From NCBI GenBank assembly GCA_963971535.1, contig OZ020587.1, positions 154,764,682 through 154,828,681 of the forward strand: a stretch of 64,000 nt of DNA. The letters run 5' to 3'. Each line of letters starts with the position of its first letter. Positions within the stretch are counted from its first letter, which is position 1. The notes under the pieces were generated by a model. That model had not been told where the DNA came from and ran no database searches. It was given only the letters and a program-made list of their open reading frames with translations. Source of the DNA: Notolepis coatsorum. Lineage: Eukaryota; Chordata; Actinopteri; Aulopiformes; Paralepididae. Both the position numbers and the translations under genes were made by a program. Positions 20,961-31,559 of the stretch are shown here, piece after piece.

Positions 20961-21460
20961 TTGAAAACGAAAGGTGAGATTGTCTTTCTTTTATCAGTCA
21001 TAATCATAGAGACAGCAGCACCACGTATGGGGGGAGGGGGGGTCCCACCAGCCCCCCCCCCCCCCCTCCTCCTCATTCTTCATGCTTACATCACGAGCCA
21101 GAAGATTTGTTGTGTTTTGAGGAGCCGTCTGTGATCCCGTGTCCTAAGCCGTGTGGAATAATGTAAGAGCACTGTGGCGTGTTGCCGTGGAGGTGGGGGC
21201 GCATGTTGCCGTAAAATATTAACGAGTCGGAAGCCGCGCCACAAGACAAGATGAATGTGATTGGCCCTCGCAGCTCCCTGTGTGCATGTTAATGAGATGC
21301 GGTGGTAGTATTTAAATCCGTCGCACCCCCAGACGCCACGGCTGCAAACGCAGGAAGGAACACCACAAACAGAGACGAGGTGGACGCGAGCACAGAGGCA
21401 GTGAGACAGACGGAGGCAGTGAGACAGACAGGCCCACTAGTACACGGCTGAACGGCTGCA
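20961..21460. other. No gene seen; candidate unique sequence
   Basis: Poly-C/G runs near 21028 and 21051-21066, then about 400 bases of non-repetitive sequence with no domain. Confidence 0.4.
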
Positions 21461-21467
21461 TTTTTAA

Positions 21468-21610
21468 CCGTCTGTAGTGTGATAGTAACCTTCTGTAGTG
21501 TGGTAGTGAAAGGGTTAACCTGCTGTCGTGCGACAGTGAAAGGGTTAACCTTCTGTATTGTCACAGTGAAAGGGTTAACCATTTGGTAGTGTGGCAGTGA
21601 AAGGGTTACT
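21468..21610. repeat. Inverted copies of the 30-bp minisatellite
   Basis: About five units carrying CAGTGAAAGGGTTAACC, the inverse of the unit at 18.9-19.4 kb. Confidence 0.85.
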
Positions 21611-21664
21611 GGAGCTTTTTTTTTGTTCTAGTGCTGTGCTTCACTGTGGAACGACTGCATGTTC

Positions 21665-21800
21665 TTGTCAGCATGGATGGAGGGTCCTAGTGGGCATCGA
21701 ACCCCCAACCCTGGCAGGGTTCAGACTGCGAGTTCTTGTCAGCATGGAGGGCCCTAGTGGGCATCGAACCCCCAACCCTGGCAGGGTTCAGACTGCAGGA
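21665..21800. repeat. Two-copy direct repeat with tRNA-like B-box words
   Basis: TTCTTGTCAGCATGGA, CCTAGTGGGCATCGAACCCC and CAACCCTGGCAGGGTTCAGA occur twice about 70 bases apart. The inverse of GGCATCGAACCCC resembles a pol III B box. A related single copy lies near 39340-39410. Possibly a SINE remnant on the minus strand. Confidence 0.5.
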
Positions 21801-21897
21801 AGATGTGGCCCAATTTTTGGAGGAGGTGAAAAGAGAGACATTTCTTCTCTCAATATGTTTTCAAACAAAGACCGGATATGATGCGTCCCCTCAAGTT

Positions 21898-22092
21898 TAG
21901 GACCACATTGTGGAAGTGGCCCCAAACCAGAATTGAAAAGATCAGATTCCTTGGGATTTTTTCACCGTCATGAAAAAAGCTGATCTCAGTCACATATACC
22001 TTAGGCTTCCAGTGTTAAGATTGCAGCACAAATCATGTCGAATCTGATCTTTTCAATTCTGATTTGGGGCCACTTTCATTATGTGGTCCTGA
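21898..22092. repeat. Foldback repeat
   Basis: AGGACCACAT and GTGGCCCCAAACCAGAATTG at the left pair with CAATTCTGATTTGGGGCCAC and ATGTGGTCCT at the right, in arms of about 53 bases around an 85-base centre. It looks like the inside of a MITE. The CAGTGTGAACGCGGCCTTA at 22296-22314 may be its terminus. Confidence 0.7.
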
Positions 22093-22340
22093 ATCAGATA
22101 CAGGTCTGGTTTGTTTTAATTAGCTTAGCTGACACTCAACTTGTAAATGAAACCACAAACTGTGACTTCAGTGTCCACCATGGGTTACGTCCATCATCGC
22201 TCACCGTTCATTTGCACAGTTCACACACTGTGCAACAGCCAGACAAAAAAAATCTGATCTGAGTAATAAATCAGAATTGAGCACTAAAACTAGCAGTGTG
22301 AACGCGGCCTTAATCATCTCCACACAGATAGAGTTTATCT

Positions 22341-23422
22341 TCTTATCTTCTGCAGGGCAGTATAGTCACTGCGGTTATCTTCTGCAGGACAGTATAGTTA
22401 CTGAGGTTAGCTTCTGCAGGACAGTATAGTCACTGCGGTTATCTTCTGCAGGACAGTATAGTTACTGCGGTTAGCTTCTGCAGGACAGTATAGTTACTGC
22501 GGTTATCTTCTGCAGGACAGTATAGTTACTGCGGTTATCTTCTGCAGGACAGTATAGTTACTGAGGTTATCTTCTGCAGGACAGTAGGCCTATAGTTACT
22601 GCGGTTATCTTCTGCAGGGCAGTATAGTTACTGCGGTTATCTTCTGCAGGACAGTATAGTTACTGCGGTTATCTTCTGCAGGACAGTATAGTTACTGAGG
22701 TTATCTTCTGCAGGACAGTATAGTTACTGCGGTTAGCTTCTGCAGGGCAGAGTAGTTACTGAGGTTAGCTTCTGCAGGACAGTGTAGTTACTGCGGTTAG
22801 CTTCTGCAGGACAGTGTAGTTACTGCGGTTAGCTTCTGCAGGGCAGTGTAGTTACTGAGGTTAGCTTCTGCAGGACAGTGTAGTTACTGCAGTTAGCTTC
22901 TGCAGGACAGTGTAGTTACTGCGGTTAGCTTCTGCAGGACAGTATAGTTACTGAGGTTAGCTTCTGCAGGACAGTATAGTTACTGAGGTTAGCTTCTGCA
23001 GGACAGTATAGACACTGCGGTTATCTTCTGCAGGACAGTATAGTTACTGCGGTTAGCTTCTGCAGGACAGTATAGTTACTGCGGTTATCTTCTGCAGGAC
23101 AGTATAGTTACTGCGGTTATCTTCTGCAGGGCAGAGTAGTTACTGAGGTTAGCTTCTGCAGGACAGTATAGTTACTGCGGTTAGCTTCTGCAGGACAGTA
23201 TAGTTACTGAGGTTATCTTCTGCAGGACAGTGTAGTTACTGAGGTTATCTTCTGCAGGACAGTGTAGTTACTGCGGTTAGCTTCTGCAGGGCAGAGTAGT
23301 TACTGAGGTTATCTTCTACAGGACAGTATAGTTACTGAGGTTAGCTTCTGCAGGACAGTATAGTTACTGAGGTTATCTTCTGCAGGACAGTGTAGTTACT
23401 GCGGTTAGCTTCAGCAGGGCAG
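22341..23422. repeat. 32-bp minisatellite, about 34 copies
   Basis: Unit CTTCTGCAGGACAGTATAGT plus TACTGCGGTTAT, varying at a few positions (TATAG/TGTAG, GGAC/GGGC, GCGG/GAGG, TTAT/TTAG). One unit has an extra GGCCTA near 22587. The copies abut directly with no spacers, so this is not a CRISPR array. Confidence 0.95.
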
Positions 23423-23429
23423 CACGGTA

Positions 23430-23713
23430 ATAAGGAGAGCCTGTGGACCGAAGCCAAATACAAAGTAAAGATGTGCACCACCTGCGCGGCACCTGTCCTG
23501 CCCGCGTGCCGGGGGTCAAGCCGCGGGTCAAGCCCCACCTGACGGCAGTGGTCTGGACAAAGCAAAGCTGCAGCTGCTTGGACAAAACGTGACCCACCTC
23601 AGGAGAGAACACTTGGCCGGCCGTGTTCGGCTGCAAACGACAGCTTGAGTCCTGGTTCCCAGGGGGGCCGGGCTGGAGGAGTGGAGCAGGGCCTGCCATC
23701 ATAAAACACAACC
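23430..23713. other. No gene seen
   Basis: GC-rich 280-base stretch between minisatellite and MITE with no recognisable motif. Confidence 0.45.
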
Positions 23714-24288
23714 TTAAAGGATAACTCCACTTTTTTTTTAAATTAGCTTATTTAACATCTTCCCTGGAGTTAGACAAGAAGATGCATACCTTTTTTGTCT
23801 CTGTGCGTGCATTTTAGCTTTGGGAATAGACGCTCCGTTAGCATAGCTTAGCTTCATCACTGGAAGTGGGGGAGGACAGTAGCCTTACAGTGCCTTACAG
23901 TGTATTGCAAGGTCTGACATTGACCAAACTTGATATGCATGACCTTGGTGGGCTCTAGGTCAACTCCTGAAAAGGGGGTCAATGTCAGACCTTGCAATCA
24001 AAAGTTAGGGGCGCACTGAAATTATGGCAAGGGTTATTAGCCCCCTAACTTTTGATTGCAAAGTCTGACATTGACCCCCTTTTCAGGAGTTGACCTAGAG
24101 CCCACCAAGGTCATGCATATCAAGTTTGGTCAATGTCAGACCTTGCAATACACTGTAAGGCACTGTAAGGCTACTGTCCTCCCCCACTTCCAGTGATGAA
24201 GAGACAAAAAAGGTATGCATCTTCTTGTCTAACTCCAGGGAAGATGTTAAATAAGCTAATTTAAAAAAAAAGTGGAGTTATCCTTTAA
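23714..24288. mobile_element. 567-bp near-palindromic MITE flanked by TTAA
   Basis: AGGATAACTCCAC at 23718 is matched by GTGGAGTTATCCT ending 24284, and both ends abut TTAA. The arms remain complementary almost to the centre, where AATCAAAAGTTAGGGGC and GCCCCCTAACTTTTGATT flank a loop of about 26 bases. The left arm has an extra stretch of about 50 bases (ending near GCATAGCTTAGC) absent from the right. TTAA target sites are characteristic of piggyBac-type elements, but no transposase is present and the family is inferred only from the target. Confidence 0.8.
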
Positions 24289-24344
24289 AGGGGAAGGAGG
24301 GCGACCTACAGTCAGCTGGCCACTGCAACACTGCACAGACAAGG

Positions 24345-24526
<182 letters not shown>

Positions 24527-24661
24527 CAGTGAGTGTGTGTAAGTGAGTAGGAATACAGTATATGAGCATAATAAATATATATGAATGATATATATGAACA
24601 TAACTGTCTTAGCTGTTTATTCTTATTTATTGTGCCTATATGTATGAAATGTCTTTTTACT

Positions 24662-25215
24662 ACATTTACATTTACATTTAGTCATTTAGCTGACGCTTTT
24701 ATCCAAAGCGACTTACAAGTTCTGTGCGACAAGACAGCAAGAAGGGTACAACTCTATCAGCTGAGTAACAATGTTCATCAAAGTGTTGCGTGTTACAGTG
24801 TAGGTTAGTTTATTAGGACAATTGCATGACAGTAAGGTTAGTCAGGGTTAGTATTTTTTATTTTATTTTTATTTTTTTAAATCATTTCAGATAATGGTTG
24901 AAGAAGTGAGTCTTTAGTCGACGGCGAAATATTGGACGGGATTCGGCTGTCCTAACTGGGATGGGTAGTTCATTCCACCATTGTGGGGCAAGGACTGAGA
25001 ATAGGCGGCTTCTCTTTGATGACCCTCCGGGAGCTTGGATAGGAGTAGGTCTGAGGCGGCCAGAAGATGCAGAGCGTAGGGGTCTTGAGGGTGTGTAGTT
25101 AGAGACCATTGACCGGAGGTAGGCGGGAGCGGTTCCCTTTGCCGCACGGTATGCTAGGTCGAGGGCCTTGAAGCGGATACGTGCAGCAATAGGGAGCCAG
25201 TGCAGGTCCCTAACC
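24662..25215 (-). pseudogene. 3' end of a LINE with ORF C-terminus
   Basis: On the minus strand the last part of a LINE ORF is readable (about 25147-24882; block FSVLAPQWWNELPIPVRT, then FRRRLKTHFF). It is followed by a 3' UTR ending with AAGCGTCAGCTAAATGACTA and an ATGTAAATGTAAATGTA tail near 24662. It is truncated at the 5' side. A similar upstream segment (GCACGGTATGC, GAAGCGGAT) recurs at about 47.97 kb. Confidence 0.75.
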
Positions 25216-25242
25216 TTACTACTATACTTATACTGCTACTAG

Positions 25243-25330
25243 GGATGTCCGATATTATCGGCTTACCGATATTAAAATGTAATATCGGAAAGTATCGGTA
25301 TCAGTTTTAAAAATAAATATATATATTTTT
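25243..25330. mobile_element. hAT-like MITE fragment
   Basis: TAGGGATGTCCGATATTATC followed by repeated ATCGG words is one end of a hAT-like element of the type complete at 60.4 kb. No matching right end is seen. Confidence 0.45.
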
Positions 25331-25800
25331 GATTATTATTCTTTTTTTTTTACATTTATTTAACCTTTATTTACCCAGGCAAGCAAGTAAGAACAAATTC
25401 TTATTTTATTTATTGTCAAAAGTATGCATAATGTTGTGTTAATTTCACGACAAGAGATATGTAATGTTAATTACCTGAAATTATTCCGTTTTTCTAATCG
25501 ATTATTATAAAAAAAATATTAATAATAATAATAAAAAAAAAAAGCTAGCTTTTATGTTCTTTTACAATGTAGCGCTTTGAGATTTTCTCCACAACTATAA
25601 AGCGCCCTACAAATCAAATATAATATTATTATATTATTAAAGCTAGTGCTCTGGTCATGCATCCACTCAACTCATAGAAAATACAGCATATTATTGAGCT
25701 CCTTAACCGAATCGAATCATGGACAGCTGAATCGTAATCGAATCGAACCGTGAGGCCAGTGAAGATTCACAGCTCTAGTTCACACATGTGTGCGTGTGTT
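25331..25800. other. AT-rich repeat remnants, no gene
   Basis: Contains AACCTTTATTTACCCAGGCA and AGAACAAATTCTTATTTT, words of a dispersed fish repeat also present at about 39.41-39.47 kb, plus (AAT)-rich sequence. Confidence 0.5.
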
Positions 25801-25819
25801 TGTGCCTCGCCGTCGCTAT

Positions 25820-26190
25820 ACTCGTGCAGAGACCATGCTTCTCTGTGGCAAATTTAAATCTGTATTACATAACTTCCTACAAGAAGAATGTCGCTGCTTT
25901 CTGTAGTCGGGTCCCAACTGCAAAACTGCTAAATTACTGTATTACCCTGTATTTGACTGTCATACACTTTTACTATCATGTAGACTATTCTGTTTTGTGT
26001 TTTTGTGTGTACATGTGATGTATTGTATATTGTATACATGCACTTTTATTATGTTCTTGTGTGATGTACCACACATTTTATTGCTGTTTGATATATTGCA
26101 AATGTTATTGCTGTCATCTCGGGCCAGGTCTCCCTTGCAAAAGAGATCTTGTATCTCAATGGGACTTCCTGGTTAAATAAATAAAAAAAA
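25820..26190 (+). mobile_element. LINE 3' end
   Basis: Ends with CATCTCGGGCCAGGTCTCCC, AAAAGAGATCTTGTATCTC and GGACTTCCTGGTTAAATAAA, the same 3'-UTR signature as at 15.0 and 55.4 kb. Upstream sequence is too decayed to read RT motifs. Confidence 0.6.
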
Positions 26191-26480
26191 TATGCTCACT
26201 AGACAGATCTCAGATCTGACGGCTGAACACCAGAGGAAGGGCGATGATGATCCCCTGTATGGCCGCGGTGCAGCAGATGGGGAACTGCGTCACTTTGCCC
26301 CCCCCCCCCGTTTGCCCCAGTGCATCATGGGAACCCTCAGCGGCAGCTTGTAAAGCGCAAGCGGAGGCCCTGGGCTACTGGGACAGGACACTGCTTGGAC
26401 TGAGGGAGGGGGGGTGGATCAGAGAGCCACGAGGGGTCTCTGCACGTCAGGGCGCGCGTGCATGCCTGTATATATGCGTG
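26191..26480. other. No gene seen
   Basis: GC-rich stretch with a C run near 26300 and no recognisable motif. Confidence 0.4.
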
Positions 26481-26843
26481 TTGGGGTGGGCAATATGGTG
26501 ATAAATATCGTTGAGACGATACAATGTCTCCACGATATGCCTTTTCAGAGATATCATATATATCATGATACACTGAGGGAGCCATATCAAAATTCCTGTT
26601 GAATTGTTAATACAGATCATTCATTGCAGAATTCATTAAAACCTGCTTGAAATGGTATTTTGGTCTAAATGGTCTCTTACTCCCTTTTCTTTTAGTTTTT
26701 GTTACCTTGTAGGTGGTTTACTGTTAAGTAACTTGAAAAATAACCATAAAAACCAACATGAAAAATAATCGTGATAATATCGTGGATCGGACACAGCTTG
26801 AAAAATATCGTGATATTATATTTTTCCATATCGCCCACCCCTA
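26481..26843. mobile_element. hAT-like MITE, 363 bp
   Basis: The termini TTGGGGTGGGCAATATGG and CCATATCGCCCACCCCTA are inverse with two mismatches. ATATCGTGATA-type words fill both subterminal regions. The 8-bp flanks (TATGCGTG, CGTGTGTG) match at only 5 of 8 positions, so the target duplication is weak. No transposase. Confidence 0.7.
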
Positions 26844-26944
26844 CGTGTGTGTGAGTGAGTGAGTATGCTACGTGTGCGGTATGTGTGCGTTTGTACTTTT
26901 GTAAATGAATGGAATATGCTTTTAAGTGTATACATTTGTGTATA

Positions 26945-27425
26945 GTGTGTTTTTGGGCTGACCTCGACTAAGGATTTGTATAGTCGACTTTGATTGGCCG
27001 AGATTTGCCGATAGTCGACTGATATTCGACTACCCCCCCCCCCCCCCCCCCCCCCAATGCAAAAAAAGAAATAAAAGTCGAAGAAGTCGACTGAACGAAG
27101 GCTTCTTGTTCTCTGCGAAAGCATGCAATTGGTCCACTGATGGATACAGCTTGATATTTGTCTAGTGTGTTCATTAGACGGGGAAATCCTCTTTCAGTGC
27201 CTCTGTGCCTGTTTTCTTAGGCAGTTAGCCTCTCTGGTATGCGCGCCATTAGCGTCAGCCACGCTTCTAGGCCTCTTTACTTTTGGAAAGAATACAAAAA
27301 TATAATAATAATAATTATAATATATATATATTTTTTTTTGCATTCGACTAATGTTGGCAGTCGACTACGGCTCATTTCGATCGATTAGTCCACTTCTACT
27401 AATCGGAGTCAGCCCTAGTGTGTTT
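26945..27425. mobile_element. hAT-like MITE, 465 bp, with 8-bp target duplication
   Basis: The element 26953-27417 has inverse termini TTGGGCTGAC and GTCAGCCCTA and a perfect 8-bp duplication GTGTGTTT on both sides, as hAT transposases make. It holds repeated AGTCGACT words near both ends, a C run at about 27034-27055 and no transposase. An inverted, broken relative lies at 38.43-39.26 kb. Confidence 0.85.
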
Positions 27426-27478
27426 GCATGTGTGTAGTTTGTGTGCGTGGTATGTATACGTATGTGTGTGAGTGTGTT

Positions 27479-27481
<3 letters not shown>

Positions 27482-27509
<28 letters not shown>

Positions 27510-27520
27510 GGGGGGGGGGT
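27482..27520. repeat. (GT)n with poly-G
   Basis: About 26 bases of GT followed by a G run of 11. Confidence 0.9.
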
Positions 27521-27543
27521 CTTATTTTCAAGTACTGTATATG

Positions 27544-28149
27544 TGTGAGGATGGGGGGGTTCTTGCGGAGCCCAATAGCAAAACACAGGAGGAGAGAATG
27601 GAGCGGTTTAGGGTTCTTTAATTATTCTTCCCAACCAAGCAGAGTATAACAGGAATGTGAAACAGGAATGTGAACAACACAGAGGTTATAATGTTCTTGG
27701 GGGGGGGGAGAATGAGAGCAGGTGCACTCCAGTGCAGCTGTCGGCAGCGAGAGAGAGAGGACACAGGTCTTGTGCTTGAGAGCGAGCAGGAGTCCTCTTT
27801 GCGGGGCTCGAGACGTCAGGGTGGAAGGACACTGGGGCTCGAGACGTCAGGGTGGAAGGACGCTGGAGCTCGAGACGTCAGGGTGGAAGGACGCTGGAGC
27901 TCGAGACGTCAGGGTGGAAGGACGCTGGAGCGAAGTCCTGGGGCACAAGAAACAGAAGGTTAGGGCAAGCATAAACAGGGGTAGTTACAGCTGGTCTTCA
28001 GGTAGCGTCGTCGTACCTCGGTAGGCAGTCTACAATGCAACGTTGGATGACGGGTTCTGCCAGTTGAAGTAGGGAACGCTTGATGAGGTGATCTCTTGCA
28101 GCCGCGCTGATTGCTCCTCATCTGGCAGACACAAGCTCTGATCGTGACA
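27544..28149 (-). repeat. 3' LTR of the sushi-type element
   Basis: TGTGAGGATGG to GATCGTGACA. Contains four 31-bp tandem units (GCTCGAGACGTCAGGGTGGA core) at about 27807-27932, also present in the partner LTR. Has about 14 extra bases near 27674 relative to the 5' LTR, and three changes in the self-primer region near 28032. Confidence 0.93.
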
Positions 28150-28802
28150 GGACCCCCCCCTCGACGGGCGCCTCCTGGCGGGCCCCCAGGCTTGTCCGGG
28201 TGACGGCGATGGAAATCCCGGACGACCTCAGGGTCCAGGATCATCCCTCGGGAGACCCAGCTGCGCTCCTCTGGGCCGTAGCCCTCCCAGTCCACGAGGT
28301 ATTGGTACCCACGACCACGGGGATGCACGTCCAGCAGCTGGTGGACGATGTAGGCCGGGTGGTCATCGATGATCAGCAGAGGAGGAGGCTCTGGAGCAGG
28401 AGGAGACAGGGGACTGGAGAGAACCGGCTTCAGCTGCGACACATGGAAGGAGGGGTGAATGCGCATAATGCCGGGGAGCTGAAGCTTAACGACCGAGGGG
28501 TTGATAACGGACAGGATTTTATACGGACCAACAAAACGGCGGGTGAGTTTTTTTGTGGGACAAGGACTTGAGTGGAAGGTCTCGGGACGAGAGCCAAACC
28601 ATCTGACCTGGTTGGTAGTCGGGAGCCGGAGACCGGTGGCGGTCAGCGAAGCGACGGTAATGCTCAGCGGTGCGGAGCAGCGCAGCACTCGTGTCCTCCC
28701 ATATCCTCCTGCAGCGGCAAAGGTGGTCCTGCACCGAAGGCACGGCGATCTCCTCTTCCTGTGCAGGGAACAGTGGGGGTTGGTAGCCCAGGGAGGACTC
28801 AA
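27960..28802 (-). pseudogene. Sushi-type pol: integrase C-terminus and chromodomain
   Basis: The useful part begins after about residue 60 ([10 protein letters not shown]), continues through [20 protein letters not shown] and [12 protein letters not shown], and then reaches a chromodomain at about 28353-28188 ([10 protein letters not shown], then [16 protein letters not shown]). Chromodomains in chromoviral integrases steer insertion to chromatin marks. The frame runs on through the polypurine tract into the LTR to 27960. Its first 50 or so residues overlap the integrase core in the wrong frame, so a frameshift lies near 28545-28560 by a run of T. Confidence 0.85.
28150..28162 (-). other. Polypurine tract of the sushi-type element
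   Basis: GAGGGGGGGGTCC on the minus strand, directly before the 3' LTR. The pol frame reads through it. Confidence 0.75.
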
Positions 28803-29718
28803 AGGGAGACTGACCTGTGGCCGCGGAGGACAGCGAGTTGTGGGCGTACTCGATCCACGGCAGGAACATACTCCAGCCGGAGGGGTCCCGGGTGGTCACG
28901 CAGCGGAGGGCGGATCCCAGGTCCTGGTTGGCCCGCTCCGATTGACCATTGGTCTGCGGGTGGAACCCGGAGGAGAGGCTGACCGTGGCCCCCAGGGACC
29001 GGCAGAAAGCCTTCCATACTTGGGAGATAAACTGCGGGCCCCTGTCGGAGACGATGTCCACCGGGATCCCGTGGAGACGGAAGACGTGGAGCACCATCAG
29101 GTCCGCGGTTTCTGTAGCAGAGGGGAGTTTGGGGAGAGCGAAAAAATGCACGGCCTTTGAGAACCGGTCCACGATGGTGAGAATGACAGTGTTACCGTGT
29201 GAAGAAGGCAGTCCGGTGACGAAGTCCAGGGCGACGTGCGACCAAGGCCGACCGGGAACAGGGAGCGGCCTGAGGAGCCCGGCTGGTGGTTGGTGGGAAG
29301 CCTTTCCACGGGCACAGACGGTGCACGCAAGGACGAAGTCGCGGGTGTCCTCCCTCATGGTGACCCACCAGAAGTGTCGCTTCAGCAGGGACAAGGTACG
29401 GTTGATCCCAGGATGACAGGCGAACCGGGAGGCGTGGACCCACTCGAGCACCTGGGAGCGGACAAGGTCGGGGACAAAAAGCCGGTTAGGTGGGCCGTTA
29501 CCTGGATCAGGCTGGACGCGCTGGGCCTCCCGGACGACAGACTGGATCTCCCAGGTGGCAGCGGCCACCAGGCAGGAGGAAGGAAGGATGGTGTCCGGGT
29601 GTGCGGAACCCTCCTCGGGGACGAACTGTCTGGAGAGGGCGTCTGGCTTGGTGTTCTTGGAGCCAGGGCTGTAGGTCAGGGTGAAATTGAACCTGGTGAA
29701 GAACAGTGCCCAGCGTGC
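28519..29718 (-). pseudogene. Sushi-type pol: integrase
   Basis: The HHCC module is visible as [17 protein letters not shown] and CTVCARGK. The DDE core follows: LDFVTGLP (Asp), VSDRGPQF (Asp) and [10 protein letters not shown] (Glu). The stretch is in the same frame as the upstream RT/RNase H but is cut from it by one TAG at about 29718, where a Gln codon would be expected from the sense of the surrounding RNase H sequence. The frame is lost near 28545 before the chromodomain. Confidence 0.88.
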
Positions 29719-30669
29719 CTAGCGGGAGTTCAGGCGCTTGGCCGTCTGGATGTAGGCGAGGTTCTTGTGGTCGGTCCAGACCAGGAAGGGGGTCTCCGAT
29801 CCCTCCAGCCAGTGCCTCCACTCCTCCAGTGCCAGTTTGACTGCCAGGAGCTCCAGGTTCCCGATATCGTAATTGACCTCTGCCGGGGTCAGGCGGCGAG
29901 AGAAGAAGGCACAGGGGTGCAGTCTCTGGTCGAGGGCAGAGCGTTGGGAAAGGACCGCCCCCACTCCGGTACTTGAGGCGTCTACCTCCACCACGAACTG
30001 GCGGGACGTGTCCGGCTGAACGAGGATGGGCGCGGAGGTGAATCGCTGGCGTAGCTCGGCAAAGGCGGAGTCCACTCTGTCCGACCAGACGAAGGGCACG
30101 GAAGGCGAGGTGAGTTGAGTAAGGGGTGCCGCGACCCGGCTGTAGTCCCTGACGAAACGCCGGTAGAAGTTAGCAAACCCCAGGAAGCGTTGGAGCTGCT
30201 TGACATTGGTGGGACGGGGCCAGTCGGTCACCGCCTTGATCTTCTCGGGGTCCGCCCGGATCTTGCCGCCCTCGATGATGTAGCCGAGGAACCCGATGGA
30301 AGAGACGTGGAACTCACATTTCTCCGCCTTGATGAACAGCTTGTTCTCTAGTAGGCGCTGGAGGACCCAGCGGACATGCTGGATGTGCTCCTCCATGGAG
30401 CGGGAGAAAATCAGAATGTCGTCCAGGTAGACAAAGACAGAGCGGTTCAGGACATCCCGGAGAACGTCATTGACAAGGGCCTGGAAGACAGCAGGGGCGT
30501 TGGTCAACCCAAAAGGCATCACCTTGTACTCAAAGTGGCCGAGCGGGGTCTTGAAGGCCGTCTTCCATTCGTCTCCCTCCCGGATGCGGACCAGATGATA
30601 GGCATTTCTGAGATCCAACTTTGAGAAAATGGTGGCGCCTTGCAGGGGTTCGAAAGCAGAGTTAATCAA
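29719..30669 (-). pseudogene. Sushi-type pol: reverse transcriptase and RNase H
   Basis: RT motifs: [28 protein letters not shown], the catalytic [11 protein letters not shown] near residue 80, and [10 protein letters not shown]. RNase [30 protein letters not shown] and [12 protein letters not shown]. It ends at a premature TAG near 29718, with RNase H continuing in frame beyond it. The start of RT lies in another frame (protease frame), with the shift near 30700. Confidence 0.9.
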
Positions 30670-30698
30670 AGGCAGGGGGTACTTGTTCTTAACCGTGA

Positions 30699-31559
30699 TT
30701 AACCGTTATTGAGACCCCGGTAGTCAATACAGGGGCGAAGGGAGTGGTCCTTCTTGGACACAAAAAAGAAGCCCGCGCCGACAAAAGTGGAGGAGGGGGT
30801 AATAATGCCCGAGGCCAGGGACTTGTGGACGTACTTCTCCATAGACTCTCTCTCTGGGCGTGAGAGGTTAAACAGGCGGCTAGCGGGGAGCGGGGCTCCC
30901 AGGAGCAGGTCTATAGCACAGTCGTACTGGCGATGAGGAGGTAGGGAGAGAGCTTGTTGTTTGCTAAACGCAGCCTCTAGGTCGTGGTAAATTGGAGGAA
31001 CAGTCGAAAGGTCAACAGGTTCCTTGGGAACGGGAGAACCAGTGGCCCCCAGTGGTGACCGTGCCGACCGGAGACAAGAGGCGTGACAGTGAGCACTCCA
31101 GCTCGTGACTGAGCCCGTTGGCCAATTTATTACAGGGTTGTTTAGCTTTAGCCAAGGCATGCCGAGAACGTTATGGGGGGAATCAGTGACGTGAAAACGG
31201 ATCTCCTCGCTAGTTGAGAGTTGAAGGCGGAGAGGCGTGGTGTTGCATGTTATTTGCGAGAGCAACTTCCCGTTTAGGCCTTGGGCATCTCGGGGAATGG
31301 GTAAGGCGTCGGTGGCAATGTGGTAGTGGGACACTACCCCAGCGTCGATGATGTTTTCGTCTGCGCCCGAGTCGACCAGCGCGGACAGAGGGAGGGATTG
31401 ACCGTTGTGGTAAAGCGTGGCACTGAATTGCATATTCGGACCGGAACTGGGAACCAATTTAAGGCTTGTGCATGTGCCCAGCGTCACAGCCGAGCCCCGT
31501 CGTTTGGGCGAACCGAACATGAGGCGATGGAGTGGCCTAGTTGTCCGCTGTACAGACAT
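30699..31559 (-). pseudogene. Sushi-type pol: protease and start of RT
   Basis: The aspartic protease active site reads [11 protein letters not shown] at about residue 61. After a linker comes the RT N-terminus with [20 protein letters not shown]. The first residues overlap the end of gag in the -1 frame, and translation would enter here by frameshifting at 31502-31508, so the listed Met is not the expected start. Confidence 0.88.

Noticed and set aside
22341..23422. CRISPR-like array of 32-bp units
   Set aside because: Units abut with no spacers, the genome is eukaryotic and no cas gene is present; it is a minisatellite.
28200..30000. Plus-strand frames of 120-246 codons opposite the sushi-type pol
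   Set aside because: They shadow the minus-strand RT and integrase, have no domains and reflect GC-rich antisense openness.
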